This document shows, piece after piece, positions 45,925 to 55,677 of a stretch of 64,000 nt of DNA; position 1 is the first letter of the stretch, and each line of letters opens with the position of its first letter. Both the position numbers and the translations under genes were made by a program. The notes under the pieces were generated by a model. The model saw only the letters and a program-made list of their open reading frames with translations, searched no databases and was not told the DNA's origin. The stretch spans positions 14,446,001 to 14,510,000 of the forward strand of contig CM065309.1 of the NCBI GenBank assembly GCA_033032175.1, read 5' to 3'. The DNA is from Saturnia japonica. Its lineage: Eukaryota; Arthropoda; Insecta; Lepidoptera; Saturniidae.

Positions 45925-46135
45925 TTCTTGCAAAAGGGTGTTATAATAATTCTGTTACAAACAATGAAACTTATTACATGTAAAAAGGTTTCAAATTCTA
46001 ATTCAAGGGTAGGCCCTGAAAATTTTTATTATAAGAACATCTCTGCTTCTTATGCAAGGAATATTTGTGACTTATTTGCCTCACAGCTATCTCTTCAGTG
46101 TTCTGCAATTAATCAACATAAATATTTCTGATGAA
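45925..46135 (+). pseudogene. Short LINE ORF2 fragment
   Basis: Reads VGPENFYYKNISASYARNIC followed by DLFASQLSLQC, the motif (N-x-x-x-I-C-x-L-F-A) that precedes the reverse-transcriptase domain in Jockey/CR1 type proteins. Only about 65 codons remain. Confidence 0.5.
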
Positions 46136-46139
46136 TGAG

Positions 46140-47395
46140 TCGAATTCGAGACTTTTTGTCAATATAGTATCCCAGTCTAAAAACTTCTAAACTCCGTTAA
46201 TAGATTTGATGTAAATAAAGGGTAAAGGGCCCTGATAATATTTACCCTATTTTTGTTATCGAATTAGTGGTTAAAATAGTTGAATAAATGAATAGATTAA
46301 TAAATTTGCAATAGTTTTAATATATATAAATAAAAAACTATTAATTATATGAAAGTCAGAATTCACAAATACATAGTTTATTTAACTTCTGGTTAAATAT
46401 TACAGAAATGGAATGTAATTTCTTTAATTGTCTATTTATTTTTAAGTGGCGAGAAATTAATTCAAAAATTATACCATTTTGTAATCGTCCTTACAAAACG
46501 TTTATAATGCAATAATAAATAGTTTATACAGTACGTAAGTTAATGAACTCGTATAAAACTTAATTTAATAGTTTTTTTTTATAAACATTTAGTTATGTGA
46601 AATAACGATAGCAACAGTTAATTTTTAGGTAGCCAAAACAATTTGTTTAATTAATGAATAAGAAATATAGCTAAGGGTTCTAAAGTGTTGACGTTGCCGT
46701 AAGGCCGGTCGTAAACTAAGCTGAATCTGAGCATGAAAACTTGTTGTGCCGACTCGACTTAGGTAGGACAAAAGTAAAATAAAAGAAGAATTAAAGTATA
46801 GATGTAGAATGATTAGTAACTGAGCTTGTTATATTGTCGTAAGGCTTTCCAGTAGAACTAAGTTAGTGTTAAATAAATTTTATGACTCAGTAAATTTTTA
46901 TGTCAAAATGATTATATAAACAAAATAATGATGAATCTTTAATCTGATCGTAAGAAAAATATATTTAGTATATACATAACGATATTATTGTATAGTATTA
47001 GATTGAGCGCTTAAAACAGTTACTTTGCACTACTATTAAAGTGTGTTTGCAGAACTAATTCTTATGATATCTAATAATAATAGTAAGTTTTTAGTAATTA
47101 ATAAAATGTAATACACATTTAATTATACATTTATATTAATAACAATCAATAAACAAATCTTTTAAACATGTTATAAAGTTTAAAAAATCCTTTCTTTTTC
47201 ACGTGGGTAAAAGCATAAAACTCCTAAATTCCTTATCCCCTGATAATTTCAATTTTTCCTTTAATAAGTTTTTTTGTTTATACTATAAATCAGCATATGA
47301 TTACACACTCACAAAAATGACAATAAAATCTGACAAAATGTTTGTAAATAATCTTGAATAGAAATCTAACCATTACATTTTTTACGAGCAAATTG
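46140..47395. other. AT-rich spacer
   Basis: Nothing supported; very AT-rich with poly-A/T runs. Confidence 0.4.
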
Positions 47396-47399
47396 TTTT

Positions 47400-47640
47400 G
47401 ATAATATTGTTTTTTATTTATTGAAAACAGCCCTGGCGATACCTCATGTAAACAGTGAATCATAAACGCTAAACTAAAAAAGGACCCGTGAGCGAGTCCA
47501 GCTTTTGAGACACAAAGATCGGTGCTTGCCAACAGATTTAATTTTTGAAGGCAGTAAATAGCTATTTGGTTGAAAAAGAAATAAAATTTCTTCAATAAAT
47601 ATTAAAAAAATAGTTTATTCATACGCAATACATAAATCAA
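47400..47640. repeat. 3' flank shared with the 61039-62176 gene
   Basis: TTATTGAAAACAGCCCTG, then GAGTCCAGCT and a later AACAGATTTAATTTTTGA correspond to pieces at 60770-60960 in the same order. Together with shared exons and upstream flank this shows that the two long-type genes come from one segmental duplication of more than 2 kb. Confidence 0.7.
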
Positions 47641-47751
47641 ACTCAATACTTACAACGAATCAACATTATTCATAAATATAATATATCATTATTATAATAA
47701 CAATAAATGTCAACTTTATTCATAAATAGTTTGCATCATAATAACATTAAA

Positions 47752-49651
47752 TTAGAAGTGATGATGATGTTGATGATGATGTTCAGGTTCTATATGTTTG
47801 GCATGACCTTCGTGTATAACTTCAGCATTGAATCTGAAAACGAAAAGAAAAAAAAAGGATAAGAAACTTTCATTCAAATTACATTCATCTATATATAATT
47901 ATGAAGTTATTGTTAACTGTAATAATAACACTTAATAAAATCAGATCCTACATTTTTTATTAATAAAATGCCTCTACCTTGGATACTTTTGTGTTTCTTG
48001 CTTTGCAATGCACAAAAAATGTTGTTCACATAAGTATTTATTTATTTAATAAATAATGCTGCAATGTAAAGAGTCATGGTAGCTGAATGGTTGTGATCGG
48101 AGGGATATATATCCGATGTTCCTAGGTTCGATTCTCGGTATGTACCAAAAAGTTAAATGCCATCTTGAAATACTCTATTGCGAATATAATATAGGGAGCT
48201 GTGGATTTCTTAACTTTACATTCGGTTATTATTGTGATTTTATAATACTACTAGTAGGCTTCGCAGACGGTGTTCTGTCCTTTTCATTACTCATTAACAT
48301 AACCATAGCGCGCCACCTACCCTGTTTTTTCATGAAAGCTTTTTCAGAATTACGACGAACAAAACAAGATAAGAATTATGAATATACATTATAAAGAAAT
48401 CCACTCGAAATTTGAAATTTCAATTTAAATTTGATTTTGAATTAAAAATTTTGAAATTTTACATTCTATTAAACTCATATTCGGTCTACTACTTAAATTA
48501 AAAATGAGAATTATGTAAATCGGTCCAGTCGTTTTCAAGGTATTTTTATTGATATACAATATTACTAGCTGTGTATCTCGGTTTCACCCGTGTTAAAATT
48601 AAGGAAAGGATTTGCGTAAAATCAGTTCTTAGTGAGCGTCTACATCACGAAAAGAGTAACTATAATAAATTTCAAGTCAATCGGAGCTATAGTTTCGGAG
48701 ATTTCGCGATGAGTGAGTGAGTGAGTGGTATATTAAGTAGACAGATTACCCGCTATGTTTGTCAGCAGTGTATTTAACAACCCTGACGGTGCCGTCAGGC
48801 TCGTGCAGACTGTAGACTCCCTTCACCACGTCACCGTCGCGGCTCTCGTGCTGGTACTTCTTGTCTCCGGTGTGGGGGTCCTCTACTTTGTACTCATACT
48901 CGTATTTAGGATGAGCCTGTTAAATACAAAATATATGACTACAAATTGGGACACAGCACATTCAACAAATAAGCGCTTCTTTAAATTTCTACCAATTATC
49001 TATCATTATTTTTTTTTTTTTTATAAAGAAATACCGTTATTATTTGATCTATATTCTTACCGGTTCTTTTAGTAGGGATAATAAAATTTCTGCAACAATG
49101 GTTTTTGATAATTGTAAGATATTTTATGTGAAAGTATATTAAATAAATTTATATTATTTTGATTACGTAGTAGTCGACATGGTGTCCTTCATGATGGTGC
49201 CCTTCATGATGATGTTCTTCATGATGGTGTCCTTCGTGTCCTGACTCATATGTCTGGTGGTGTTGATGATGGGACTCATGATGCGCGGGAGCATGGTGGG
49301 AAACGTGGCCGTGACCGGCATGCAACACGATATTTTGGGATGAGAACGCGTGTCCATGATGATGATCATGGCCATGGTCATATTGTGGTCGCGCGTTAGC
49401 GAACGCAAAGATCGCAGCCAATAGAACAATCTGCAAAAAGTACTTAATTGTTCTAATTTACTGAAGTTGTAAATACACTTTATTTAATTATAATTAAATA
49501 CTGGTTTATTTCAGAAGGCAAGATGTGTTCGACATCCTATTTACTCTATATTTTTCTGAATATTACTACTAATAATTCAATTCAGGAATATTTTATTTTT
49601 TAATTACTAATATAGTTAGTAGTATGTAACTGTATATCCTACCTTAAGCAT
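47752..49651 (-). CDS. RR-2 cuticular protein with long His-rich exon, 173 aa, four exons
   Basis: Exons on the minus strand: 49651-49643 (M-L-K), 49430-49167, 48916-48750, 47833-47752 (stop TAA). Exon 2 (88 codons, twice the short type) begins [13 protein letters not shown], cut before RPQYDHG. It continues with [19 protein letters not shown] and ends in a run of HEE/HHHEG units up to HHVDYY. Exon 3 is a more canonical RR-2 domain: [54 protein letters not shown]. Exon 4 gives [17 protein letters not shown] and a His/Gln tail ending in F. The H-A-F-S-S-Q motif links it to the short-type genes. The retrotransposon at 49982 lies 331 nt upstream of the start codon, so distal control elements may have been displaced. 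Confidence 0.94.
48065..48150 (+). mobile_element. tRNA-like SINE head in intron 3
   Basis: ATGGTAGCTGAATGG resembles a pol III A box and CCTAGGTTCGATTCTCGG a B box, at the spacing of a tRNA-derived SINE. The intervening sequence does not fold as a tRNA by eye. Confidence 0.55.
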
Positions 49652-49721
49652 GTTTAATACTTTTGTTGTTTTCAGTGTGAATTCAAAAAGCCTACTGATA
49701 TATTTTACTGTTTGTTTTCGG

Positions 49722-49731
49722 TTTTTATATA
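49722..49731 (-). promoter_or_regulatory. TATA box of the 47752-49651 gene
   Basis: TATATAAAAACCG on the minus strand, 71 nt upstream of the start codon. The same string is in front of the 61039-62176 gene. The CACCTTGG element of the short-type genes is absent. Confidence 0.7.
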
Positions 49732-49977
49732 CAGTCATTGAGGTAAAGCGAATAAATTTGACGCAAAAAAATATACCGTTTGTTACATAAGTGATAACTT
49801 AATGTAACATAAATGACCTGTCCAGTGACACCATTGTGATACGTACCAACTTATAAAAATTCATTATCAAAAAATCATACAACTTCATTCAATAATAAAA
49901 TTGATGTTAATTACACTTAATTTATTTACATAATATTACAATATAAATAAATGAATATTTATGAAATAATATTATCA

Positions 49978-49981
49978 ACCT
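49978..49981. repeat. Target-site duplication ACCT, left
   Basis: Matches ACCT at 57790-57793 on the other side of the LTR element. Confidence 0.85.
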
Positions 49982-50289
49982 AGTTAAATTTCGGGAGCAC
50001 TGCCGAGGGTTTTTAAAAAAGTCTAAGACAAGACTGATTCTCAAGAAGCTTTATTAAGAATGCTTTTATTTGTTACAAATGTCTCTTTTATAAACTCTTA
50101 TTCTATAAACACAAAGTGGGGCTGTTTACTATGAAATAATGAGAAATATGTCGCAATACATTCAGTCAAAACACCAGGTGTCTATCAGTAGTTCGCAGAC
50201 ATAATATGGGTTAAAAACGTAACATCAGCATTTCTAACGTATGTACCAATTAACAAGACGTAATAAGAGAGGGTACAGACTGCATAACT
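49982..50289 (-). repeat. 3' LTR
   Basis: 308 bp, identical by eye to 57482-57789. On the minus strand it contains TATAAAAGAG and, downstream, AACAAATAAAAGC and CTTAATAAAGC as possible poly(A) signals. The last 13 codons of env, including the stop at 50250-50252, lie within it. Confidence 0.95.
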
Positions 50290-51893
50290 CCTCCCCCCTC
50301 AAGTTCGAAATTATCAGAGGGATGATTATCACTATGATTATTTCGATAGCAATAATTTTTACAAAAACTGAGCTTATATACTAAGAATACAAGAATTAAT
50401 AGAAATATAATCACATATAACAATAAAGTTCCGGCACTAACACTTTTTACATTAATAATTCTTTCACTTGATGTTTTTAGTTCACTTTCACTGATTTTTA
50501 AAAGATTATTTAAATGTTGAAGATTTATTAATTCACTGTTATCCAAATTGATGGGTTCACGTTGCAATTGTTGCTCAGTAATTGTTATTTCGGGAAGATT
50601 AATAATCGGTAATTTTGACATCTTCAAATTACTCGTAGTAATATGGTGAGCTTTTAGCGTAATTTCACCAATTTTAACATCGCAATGGTCATCTAGGACG
50701 AGGAAGTATGTCCCTTCTATATTTTCTTTCGTTATTTCGTCGTTACAAATTTTTGATAATATATTCTCAGCGTTACTATGAAGAATCCATCTCTCTTTTC
50801 CAATTGGTTGTATCTTAATGGTCTTGATTTCAACTGGTACTGGATGACAAGAACTCGTATTCGAAGAAAATTGAATTAATGCTGTTATGCAAGTGTCTTC
50901 TGAAGTTGTTCGAGAATCATCCTCATGACACAGGAACATTTCGTCGTGAAGTTCATTACAAGGTAAAGTGAGCGAGACAAATTTAGACCCTTTTACTAAT
51001 AGGTAAGGAAATTTAGGAATAATGATGGTGGTATGATTAGAAGGATTGGTCATAGGTATTGGAATTGCTCTGTAGTATGTATAAATTTCATCTCTAATTA
51101 TTGGTATATCTAAAATGAATGTTATTTGACTTCCTTTTGTATAAGCTTTAAGCTCTATACATTGCTCTATTTTAACTAAATTGTCATAACTTACTGGATA
51201 CACAAGTTTGTAGAATTTCTCTATCTTTTTTAACAATTCTAATAATTCATTTGAGTTTATAAGAGATTGGTGTAATATTTTTAATTTACTGAATGCCAGA
51301 GAAGTTTCAATTTCATTCAACCGAATGTAGAGTAGTTGAAAATTATGGAAAAATAAATTATAAACATTAATAAAATTATGGGTAGTTATATCAATATTAG
51401 TTTGATTTATTAATTTTTTTATTTCTCGTAACTCTTTATCTATTCGAATGAAATTGTCCTTCGTGAAATTTGTTATCTTTATCATTGATTCAGAAATATC
51501 TGATATTAAGGTTACCTTTTTAATGAGTGTATTTTGGCGTGTCGTTAGAGAATCAATCATATTTTCATATCTTAAAGCATCATTATGATCTAAGTTACCA
51601 GTTATAAGCTTAATAATAGATCCAAGAGGATTGAGAAGTCCACGTTTAATTCTAGTTGATGGAGATAACTGTTCTAATTTTTGAATACTAATATTCATTA
51701 CATAATTCGTTTGAAGCTTTACATTAAAAAGTTGAACATTAGATGTTTCATTATCAAAATGTGTTTTTAAATATTGATTAAATTTAGTATATCTTTTTAT
51801 ATTGAATTCTAAATCCTCACGTATCAGACTTAAATCTAAAATCTTAATTATTGTCCACTTATCATAACTTACACTAGCTTGACCTTGTTTCAC
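50250..51893 (-). CDS. env: env: F-like envelope glycoprotein of the LTR element
   Basis: The open frame of 547 codons given here starts at a GTG and is only the unambiguous part; the same frame stays open upstream to about 51992 and has no ATG there. A furin-type site R-I-K-R is at about residues 81-84, followed by the conserved start of the fusion subunit (GLLNPLGSIIK), as in errantivirus and baculovirus F-type proteins. A heptad-like region follows, and one membrane segment lies at about 487-508, with a Cys-containing cytoplasmic tail of about 39 residues. A hydrophobic, signal-peptide-like run lies in the upstream extension, overlapping the end of pol. Gypsy-type env is made from a spliced RNA that supplies the start codon, which would fit. 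No internal break is seen. Confidence 0.9.
   Translation of the reverse strand: MKQGQASVSYDKWTIIKILDLSLIREDLEFNIKRYTKFNQYLKTHFDNETSNVQLFNVKLQTNYVMNISIQKLEQLSPSTRIKRGLLNPLGSIIKLITGNLDHNDALRYENMIDSLTTRQNTLIKKVTLISDISESMIKITNFTKDNFIRIDKELREIKKLINQTNIDITTHNFINVYNLFFHNFQLLYIRLNEIETSLAFSKLKILHQSLINSNELLELLKKIEKFYKLVYPVSYDNLVKIEQCIELKAYTKGSQITFILDIPIIRDEIYTYYRAIPIPMTNPSNHTTIIIPKFPYLLVKGSKFVSLTLPCNELHDEMFLCHEDDSRTTSEDTCITALIQFSSNTSSCHPVPVEIKTIKIQPIGKERWILHSNAENILSKICNDEITKENIEGTYFLVLDDHCDVKIGEITLKAHHITTSNLKMSKLPIINLPEITITEQQLQREPINLDNSELINLQHLNNLLKISESELKTSSERIINVKSVSAGTLLLYVIIFLLILVFLVYKLSFCKNYCYRNNHSDNHPSDNFELEGGGVMQSVPSLITSC
50290..50300 (-). other. Polypurine tract
   Basis: GAGGGGGGAGG on the minus strand, directly next to the 3' LTR, the primer site for plus-strand DNA synthesis in LTR elements. 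It is also read as protein (the Glu-Gly-Gly-Gly part) by the env frame. Confidence 0.88.
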
Positions 51894-51912
51894 AAGGACT
51901 ATACCGGGATTT

Positions 51913-54900
51913 TTATCGATTCTGTGAAGTTGAAGGGCGTGAATCCTGATGATCAGAGCCAGGAGCCCGAGGAGGTACCTGCGAAGGTCGTTTTATATCC
52001 TTAATAGGCACGTTTGTTTTTCGAGTTTTCATTTTTACAGGACAGATATTTCTGTCAATTTTACCATATACTTGTGCTTTTTGATAACGCGGTTTATCTT
52101 TACTTCGCCTTGTATTAACACCTTTTACAAATATAGTGTCCTCTTCTTGAATATCAAATGATGTTTCACCACCACGTTTTGTTTTAATCTTTTCTTTATT
52201 TTCAATTACTTTGTCTGTTAAATATTTATAAAGATATTTCGTTCGTTTCATATGATCGTTTACTAATTGTTGCGTATATTGTTTGTTAAAGTTTACTTCA
52301 AAAGTACTATTAGAATCAGTGTGTCCAAAAACTACTTCAAATGGTGTAAGACCAGTCGTTGAGTGAATGGTTTGATTGTATGACATAATTGCATAAGTCA
52401 TAACGTTAGCCGCGTCAGTTATTTTATGTTCATATTTAGCGATACGATATATTTCTAAAATAGTTGAATGGAATCTTTCAATTAAACCCATAGAATTAGG
52501 ATTATGTGGAGTGCTTATGTGTAATTCTATTTTATAAAATTGTAATGTTTCTTTTAAAAGTGTATTGTTGAATTCAGTACCAGAATCAGCACTGATCTTA
52601 TTTGGTACGCCATAAAATGAGAAAAATTTAATTAAGGCACGAACTACTTCAGGTGTAGAGCGATTGGATATTTCAAAAGCCTGACCTAGTTTACTGAAAG
52701 CATCTATTATGGTAAGGAAGTAGCTTCCTTCTATAGAGAATATATCTATAAATATTTCAGCAAAAGGTTTTGTTTGAGTTTGCGTTAACATTAATTCTGG
52801 TTTTAAAGGTTTGCGATCATATTTTAGAGTTTTACAAGTTTCACAAGAATTGATTACAGAAGCGACTGTTATATCCATATTTGTCCAAAAATAATTACGC
52901 TTTAATTTCATAAGAGTTTCTTTGATTCCACGGTGACTTGTTTTACCTTGATGATAAGCAAGTATAGTGGCACGTTGCTCTTTTTCATCACCTAAGTATA
53001 TAACTCTTTTAGTACATTCATATATTTTGACGGTATCTTTTTTAAATAGTTTTATCACGGCATTTGTAAATTGTTTACGGTGAATTTCGCTCTCAAAGTA
53101 AAAGAAATATTTAATTTTAGGTTTTATATATTCTAAAAGAAATTTCTTAACAAGGTTAGTGTTGTTTACAGGTAAATGTACTTCCAAAATTTTTTGTTTT
53201 TCATGTGATAAGTCTTTTATTGATAATTGGTTTCTGTTCCAAGTAAAAATAAGGATTTGATTAGGTTTTGTGTCGATGGCTTCTTCAATAATGGGAATAC
53301 CATTCGTATCAATATCTTCAGCAGAATGTATGGTTTCCGGTAATGAACAGGCAGTAATAGTACTGGATGAAGGAGAACGAATTGGGTGAGTTAAAGTCTT
53401 ATCGGAATCTGAAGGAATAGTTAACGTTTCTGATGAGTCTGAAATTAGTATTGGACTCTCAGATCGTTCAGTGTCACTCACGTTTACTCGTAAGGACATA
53501 TCGTCCTTTAATATATTTAATTTAATTCGTGATAGAGCATCAGCATTACTATTTTGTTTACCGTTCTTGTATATTATGTCAAAATCGAACTCAGCTAGTC
53601 TCAATTTCCATCTAGTAAGTTTACTATTAGGTTCTTTCAGTGAATTTAACCATGCTAAAGGTCTGTGGTCAGTAAATATTGTGAATTTGCGTCCATACAG
53701 GTAAGGACGGAAGTGTTTTACTGCCCAAACGATGGCTAACAGTTCCTTTTCTATTGTACTGTAACGTGTTTCTGCATCATTAAGAGTACGACTTGCATAT
53801 GCGATAGGTTTTTCATTTCCAACTGATCCTTGTGAAAGGACAGCGCCTAAAGCGTAGTTTGACGCGTCTGTTGTTAAAATGAAGGGTTTAGAAAAATCAG
53901 GAAACTGTAATATAGGAGCATTCACAAGTAGCTCTTTACATTTTTGAAAAGCTTGAACATATGATTCATTAATTTCAATTTTATTTTTCTTTTTCAAACA
54001 CGATGTAAGGGGTTGTGTAATTTTTGAAAAATCCTTTATGAATTTTCGGTAGTAGCCTATCAGGCCAAGAAAACTTTTAATTTCAGTGGATGTTCTGGGG
54101 AGTGGGAAGGCAAGTACTGCCCTGATTTTATCATCATTTGGTTGTAAACCATGCTTCGTAATTTTGTGTCCTAAGTAGAGTACATCTTTTTTAAAAAACT
54201 CACATTTATCGAGAGTTACTTTAAGATTGGTTTGTTTGAGACGATCGAACACTTTTCTTAGCTTCTCTACATGTTCTTGTATACTACTAGAATAAATGAT
54301 GATGTCATCTAAATATACTAAGCAATGTATACCTTGCAACCCACGTAACACGTTATCCATTGCGCGTTGAAATGTTGCAGGTGCTGTTTTAAGTCCAAAT
54401 GGCATCCGTGTAAATTCAAAATGTCCCATTGGTGTAGTGAATGCAGTTTTGGGTCTATCTTGTTCATCAACTTCAATTTGGTGGTACCCACTTGCTAAAT
54501 CCAATGTACTGAAGTAAGTAGATTTCCCTAACTTGTCGAATAAATCATTAATATTTGGTAAAGGATACTTATCATCAGTAGTAATATCATTTATACGTCG
54601 ATAGTCTACAACCATTCTAAATTTCTGTTCACCGGAGGCGTCCATCTTTTTTGGAACTAGGTGTACGGGTGCACTCCATGGTGAAAACGATTCTTGTATA
54701 ACATTATCTTTTAGTAATTTTTCAACTTGTTTCTGTATTTCATCGTTTTGCGATGGTGGAAGTCGGTATTGCCGTATGAAAATTGGATCTTCATTTTTAG
54801 TCCGGATTCGATGTTTTACTTGATTAGAAAATGTAAGAGGCAGTTTATCACAATAGAATATATCCCTGTATTCAAAACAAAGTTTTTCTATTGCTTCTCG

Positions 54901-55677
54901 TTCTTCTTGATTAGCATGATCTAATCGGAGTTTCGATAAATTTTGTGTAAGTAATTCATCAATCTCAAAATCATTTAATTGTTGCCCGGTTGATAAATTT
55001 ATTTTGCAAGTATTATTATTAAGGCTGGTTATATTCAATGATTCGTTAAAAGTTAAAGTCACACTATCTTGCGAAGCATTCTGCATGACTGTTGTTGCAA
55101 ATGAATCTTTGCAAGTAACTATAGCGCTAGGCATACGTACTTCATTTCCAAAATTTTTAAAATTAATTATTGCTTCACCATTAATTAAATTTGTAGGCAC
55201 CTTAACACGGGTTTCAGTGCGTGGTTCTAGCGTTATTTCCCACGGGGGACTATAAATTATTGGAATTTCTGTATTTTGTGTCCGTAAAATTAAATTTTTC
55301 ATGTCTATAGTCGCGTTCAATATTTTTAATAAGTTAGAACCTATTAATCCGTCATATCTTCCATCTACATTATATATATAAAATTTATGATTCATCGGAC
55401 TTTTAAAACTTTCCAATAAAGGTATATCTATAACTTCGTCATGTAGGCTACGTCCATGTGTACTAATAACTTCAAAAGGATCAATATATTTATAATCTGA
55501 AAAATATTCATCAGCTTTAGCGGGACTAATAAAACTTCTGGTACTTCCGGTATCAATCATTAAACGAGCATCAATTTCAGGAATATAAATATGCGGTAGT
55601 TTATTTATGCCGTCATAATTTAAGTGTACTATTTCTGGGGGTCGCTCTTGGAGGCTTTTATAGGAAAATTTACGCAT
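51913..55677 (-). CDS. pol: pol: protease, reverse transcriptase, RNase H, integrase
   Basis: A frame of 1254 codons counted from its first ATG, which overlaps gag by 49 nt in the -1 frame. Aspartic protease D-T-G is at residues 42-44. Reverse transcriptase runs at about 290-510 with the catalytic YLDD at 455-458. RNase H has D604, E645 and D670, and ends near NADALSR (711-717). Integrase has the zinc-binding H909, H915, C945, C948 and the core D978, D1031, E1067 (35 residues between the last two, the usual D,D35E). The order PR-RT-RH-IN is that of Ty3/gypsy elements. All key residues are present. The C-terminal tail is basic and overlaps the upstream part of the env frame. It is probably made only as a Gag-Pol fusion. 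Confidence 0.96.
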   Translation of the reverse strand: MRKFSYKSLQERPPEIVHLNYDGINKLPHIYIPEIDARLMIDTGSTRSFISPAKADEYFSDYKYIDPFEVISTHGRSLHDEVIDIPLLESFKSPMNHKFYIYNVDGRYDGLIGSNLLKILNATIDMKNLILRTQNTEIPIIYSPPWEITLEPRTETRVKVPTNLINGEAIINFKNFGNEVRMPSAIVTCKDSFATTVMQNASQDSVTLTFNESLNITSLNNNTCKINLSTGQQLNDFEIDELLTQNLSKLRLDHANQEEREAIEKLCFEYRDIFYCDKLPLTFSNQVKHRIRTKNEDPIFIRQYRLPPSQNDEIQKQVEKLLKDNVIQESFSPWSAPVHLVPKKMDASGEQKFRMVVDYRRINDITTDDKYPLPNINDLFDKLGKSTYFSTLDLASGYHQIEVDEQDRPKTAFTTPMGHFEFTRMPFGLKTAPATFQRAMDNVLRGLQGIHCLVYLDDIIIYSSSIQEHVEKLRKVFDRLKQTNLKVTLDKCEFFKKDVLYLGHKITKHGLQPNDDKIRAVLAFPLPRTSTEIKSFLGLIGYYRKFIKDFSKITQPLTSCLKKKNKIEINESYVQAFQKCKELLVNAPILQFPDFSKPFILTTDASNYALGAVLSQGSVGNEKPIAYASRTLNDAETRYSTIEKELLAIVWAVKHFRPYLYGRKFTIFTDHRPLAWLNSLKEPNSKLTRWKLRLAEFDFDIIYKNGKQNSNADALSRIKLNILKDDMSLRVNVSDTERSESPILISDSSETLTIPSDSDKTLTHPIRSPSSSTITACSLPETIHSAEDIDTNGIPIIEEAIDTKPNQILIFTWNRNQLSIKDLSHEKQKILEVHLPVNNTNLVKKFLLEYIKPKIKYFFYFESEIHRKQFTNAVIKLFKKDTVKIYECTKRVIYLGDEKEQRATILAYHQGKTSHRGIKETLMKLKRNYFWTNMDITVASVINSCETCKTLKYDRKPLKPELMLTQTQTKPFAEIFIDIFSIEGSYFLTIIDAFSKLGQAFEISNRSTPEVVRALIKFFSFYGVPNKISADSGTEFNNTLLKETLQFYKIELHISTPHNPNSMGLIERFHSTILEIYRIAKYEHKITDAANVMTYAIMSYNQTIHSTTGLTPFEVVFGHTDSNSTFEVNFNKQYTQQLVNDHMKRTKYLYKYLTDKVIENKEKIKTKRGGETSFDIQEEDTIFVKGVNTRRSKDKPRYQKAQVYGKIDRNICPVKMKTRKTNVPIKDIKRPSQVPPRAPGSDHQDSRPSTSQNR

